Below the pieces are notes generated by a model. That model saw only the letters and a program-made list of their open reading frames with translations, was not told the DNA's origin and did no database searches. DNA of 8,064 nucleotides from Holdemanella sp. MSK.7.32 (GTDB lineage: Bacteria; Bacillota_I; Bacilli_A; Erysipelotrichales; Erysipelotrichaceae). Every line of letters begins with the position of its first letter. The first letter of the stretch is position 1. Below are positions 6,564 to 8,064 of the stretch, piece after piece. The stretch covers positions 1 through 8,064 of the forward strand of contig NZ_JANFYN010000068.1 in NCBI RefSeq assembly GCF_024460475.1, written 5' to 3'. Made by a program: the position numbers and the translations under genes.

Positions 6564-6570
6564 GAGGGGG
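6564..6570 (+). promoter_or_regulatory. Ribosome-binding site of the MATE gene
   Basis: GAGGGGG lies six bases before the ATG at 6577. It settles the start there rather than at an in-frame TTG at 6562 that would overlap this very site. Confidence 0.85.
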
Positions 6571-6576
6571 AAGCAC

Positions 6577-7941
6577 ATGAAATCTTTAATTGGTGATAAG
6601 AAGTTTTATCGAATGGTTTTGATTGTATGTATACCAATCGTAATACAGAATGGGTTTACCAATTTTGCCAGTTTATTAGATAACATTATGATTGGACAAT
6701 TAGGAACTCTATCTATGAGTGGTGTATCTATTTCAAATCAGTTGTTTCAAGTGTTTAATGTGAGCGTCTTTGGTGCGATGTCAGGGGCTGGAATATTTCT
6801 GGCACAATTTTATGGACGTGGAAATAGGGATGGTGTACATCATTGTTTCCGAATTAAAATGTTGCTTGGTCTTTTGATTTCAATATTGGCTATATGCATT
6901 TTTAAGATACTTGGACCTTCATTGATTTCATTATATTTAAACGATGATCCGACAGATAGTATGACAACATTGAATTTTGGTAAGCAGTATATGGATGTGA
7001 TGTTGATTGGATTGATTCCTTTTGCGATTACACAAGTGTTTTCTTCATCGCTTAGAGAAACAGGCAACACGGTTTTGCCGATGAAAGCTAGTGTTATTGC
7101 GGTTATCGTTAACTTTTGCATCAACTATATTTTGATTTTTGGTCACTTTGGCTTTCCTAAACTTGGCGTTATTGGTGCGGCCAATGGTACGGTTGTTTCA
7201 AGAATTGTAGAGATGGGGATAAATATAGCGGCAGGCTTAAATAACAATTATTTAAGGGATGCGATGCGTTTAGATAAGATATCGGGTGATATATTTAAGA
7301 ATGTTGTTAAAAGAGGAATGCCTCTATTATGTAATGAAATATTGTGGTCGATATCCATTGCGCTTATTTCTCAATGTTATTCAACAAGAGGACTTTCGGC
7401 AGTTGCAGCCATTAATGTTACAACAACAGTAACCAATTTCTTTATGATTATTTGTTATGCAATGGGTAATTCCATTTCGATTATTGTTGGGCAAAGACTG
7501 GGTGCTGGTGAAATAGAGTATGCTAAAGATTGTGATTTGAAGATGGTATTTATGAATTTTATGATGTGTTTATGCATTGGTGTGGCATTGTTTTTATGTT
7601 CATCTTTTATTCCTCAAATCTATAATACGTCTATAGAAGTAAAGTCATTAGCAACATCTTTGTTAAGAGTTTCGGCTTGTATGCTTCCAATTATTTCTTT
7701 GTATTACAGTAGCTACTTTACAATGCGTGCAGGAGGAAAAACATTGCTTACTTTCTTCTTCGATAGTGGATATACATTCATGTTTACGTTTATGGTTGCG
7801 TTGTGTTTAACTCGTTTTACGGATTTACCTATATTCAATGTGTACTTATTGGTGCAATGTGTGGATATTCCTAAGGCAGTATTAGGAATCACATTGGTTA
7901 AAAAAGGAATATGGGTACATAATATTGTCAATGAACTTTAG
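6577..7941 (+). CDS. MATE-family multidrug/metabolite efflux transporter
   Basis: A 454-residue inner-membrane antiporter, predicted to export organic cations, drugs or metabolites using a Na+ or H+ gradient. It has the usual length and about twelve hydrophobic segments in two homologous halves (MatE, PF01554 type). Family landmarks include the first-helix region PIVIQNGFTNFASLLDNIMIGQLG, LAQFYGRGN after helix 2, and the stretch SSSLRETGNTVLPM followed by NYILIFG, then the GFPKLGVIGAANGTVVSR loop. The second half repeats the pattern, with GNSISIIVGQRLGAGE. No own promoter is convincing; it lies only 20 bases after a weak-tailed terminator, so read-through from the gntR-ROK unit or a promoter inside the ROK gene is possible. 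The substrate is unknown. Confidence 0.95.
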   Translation: MKSLIGDKKFYRMVLIVCIPIVIQNGFTNFASLLDNIMIGQLGTLSMSGVSISNQLFQVFNVSVFGAMSGAGIFLAQFYGRGNRDGVHHCFRIKMLLGLLISILAICIFKILGPSLISLYLNDDPTDSMTTLNFGKQYMDVMLIGLIPFAITQVFSSSLRETGNTVLPMKASVIAVIVNFCINYILIFGHFGFPKLGVIGAANGTVVSRIVEMGINIAAGLNNNYLRDAMRLDKISGDIFKNVVKRGMPLLCNEILWSISIALISQCYSTRGLSAVAAINVTTTVTNFFMIICYAMGNSISIIVGQRLGAGEIEYAKDCDLKMVFMNFMMCLCIGVALFLCSSFIPQIYNTSIEVKSLATSLLRVSACMLPIISLYYSSYFTMRAGGKTLLTFFFDSGYTFMFTFMVALCLTRFTDLPIFNVYLLVQCVDIPKAVLGITLVKKGIWVHNIVNEL

Positions 7942-7968
7942 CCTTCTTTTTAGAAGGCTTTTCCTTTT
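7940..7968 (+). terminator. Intrinsic terminator after the MATE gene
   Basis: AGCCTTCT (7940-7947) pairs with AGAAGGCT (7952-7959) around a TTTT loop, followed by a T-rich tail TTTTCCTTTT (7959-7968). The stop codon TAG (7939-7941) overlaps the first stem bases. A second copy of the 3' arm with its loop, TTTTAGAAGGC, lies at 7965-7975 and could form a larger alternative hairpin. Confidence 0.85.
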
Positions 7969-7975
7969 AGAAGGC
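7948..7975 (+). repeat. 11-bp direct repeat at the right repeat boundary
   Basis: TTTTAGAAGGC occurs at 7948-7958 and again at 7965-7975. The last base of the second copy is also the innermost base of the right inverted-repeat arm. It may simply be a duplicated terminator arm. Confidence 0.8.
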
Positions 7976-8064
7976 AAAAAAATTGGATAATAGAAATCAA
8001 GTAAAAATTAAAAAAATATCAATGATTTTTCATGGTTTTTATTGCACGCTGAAAATCCCTGAAG
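7975..8064. repeat. Right arm of 90-bp perfect terminal inverted repeat
   Basis: Perfect reverse complement of bases 1-90. It starts immediately after the MATE terminator. Read outward on the + strand, one frame stays open from about 7983 to the end and has an ATG at 8022, but I see no ribosome-binding site in front of it. Nothing else is recognisable in this stretch. Confidence 0.95.

Noticed and set aside
6562..6576. TTG start for the MATE transporter at 6562
   Set aside because: It sits on the Shine-Dalgarno GAGGGGG; the ATG at 6577 has ideal spacing.
1..8064. A complete linear element with terminal inverted repeats (linear plasmid or phage)
   Set aside because: The contents are ordinary metabolic and transport genes; there is no replication, packaging or terminal-protein gene.

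Overview
The window looks like chromosomal DNA from a low-GC Firmicute. The base composition is AT-rich, the Shine-Dalgarno sequences are strong and purine-rich, two lipoproteins carry Gram-positive-style lipoboxes, there is a T-box leader, and the terminators are simple hairpins with T-tracts. A gut Erysipelotrichia- or Clostridia-like host is my guess; no marker gene fixes it. All nine genes lie on the + strand, tightly packed.

Region 1 (about 122-4310) is an amino-acid uptake operon. A sigma-A promoter (122-149) drives a T-box leader (about 157-381), which contains stem I with its S-turn, stem III, the antiterminator bulge UGGU and a competing terminator. Downstream are a substrate-binding lipoprotein, a permease, an ATPase that starts at GTG, a PLP-dependent aminotransferase joined to the ATPase by an ATGA overlap, and a DUF1307/YehR-type lipoprotein. 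A terminator that begins in the last codons of the lipoprotein gene closes the operon. The logic is uptake plus transamination of one amino acid, switched on when its tRNA is uncharged. The specifier codon is best read as CGU (Arg) or GUG (Val), and I cannot settle which.

Region 2 (4329-4949) is a small calcineurin-like metallophosphoesterase. Inside its 3' end lies a perfect-consensus promoter (TTGACA, 18 bp, TATAAT), followed by a perfect 12-bp palindrome on the predicted transcription start.

Region 3 (4982-6554) is a two-gene operon of a GntR/HutC-type regulator with a UTRA domain and a ROK-family sugar kinase, joined by an ATGA overlap. The palindrome is the obvious candidate operator for autoregulation. 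A hairpin overlapping the kinase stop codon ends this unit. Region 4 (6577-7941) is a MATE-family efflux transporter with its own terminator.

The most unusual structural feature is at the edges. Bases 1-90 and 7975-8064 are perfect reverse complements, so the whole 8-kb block is bracketed by an inverted repeat at the very ends of the sequence. This means either that the block sits between two inverted copies of a longer repeat, such as an insertion sequence, or that it is an invertible segment. No recombinase is encoded inside. I found no CRISPR array, phage genes, rRNA or tRNA, and no convincing multi-gene novel system.
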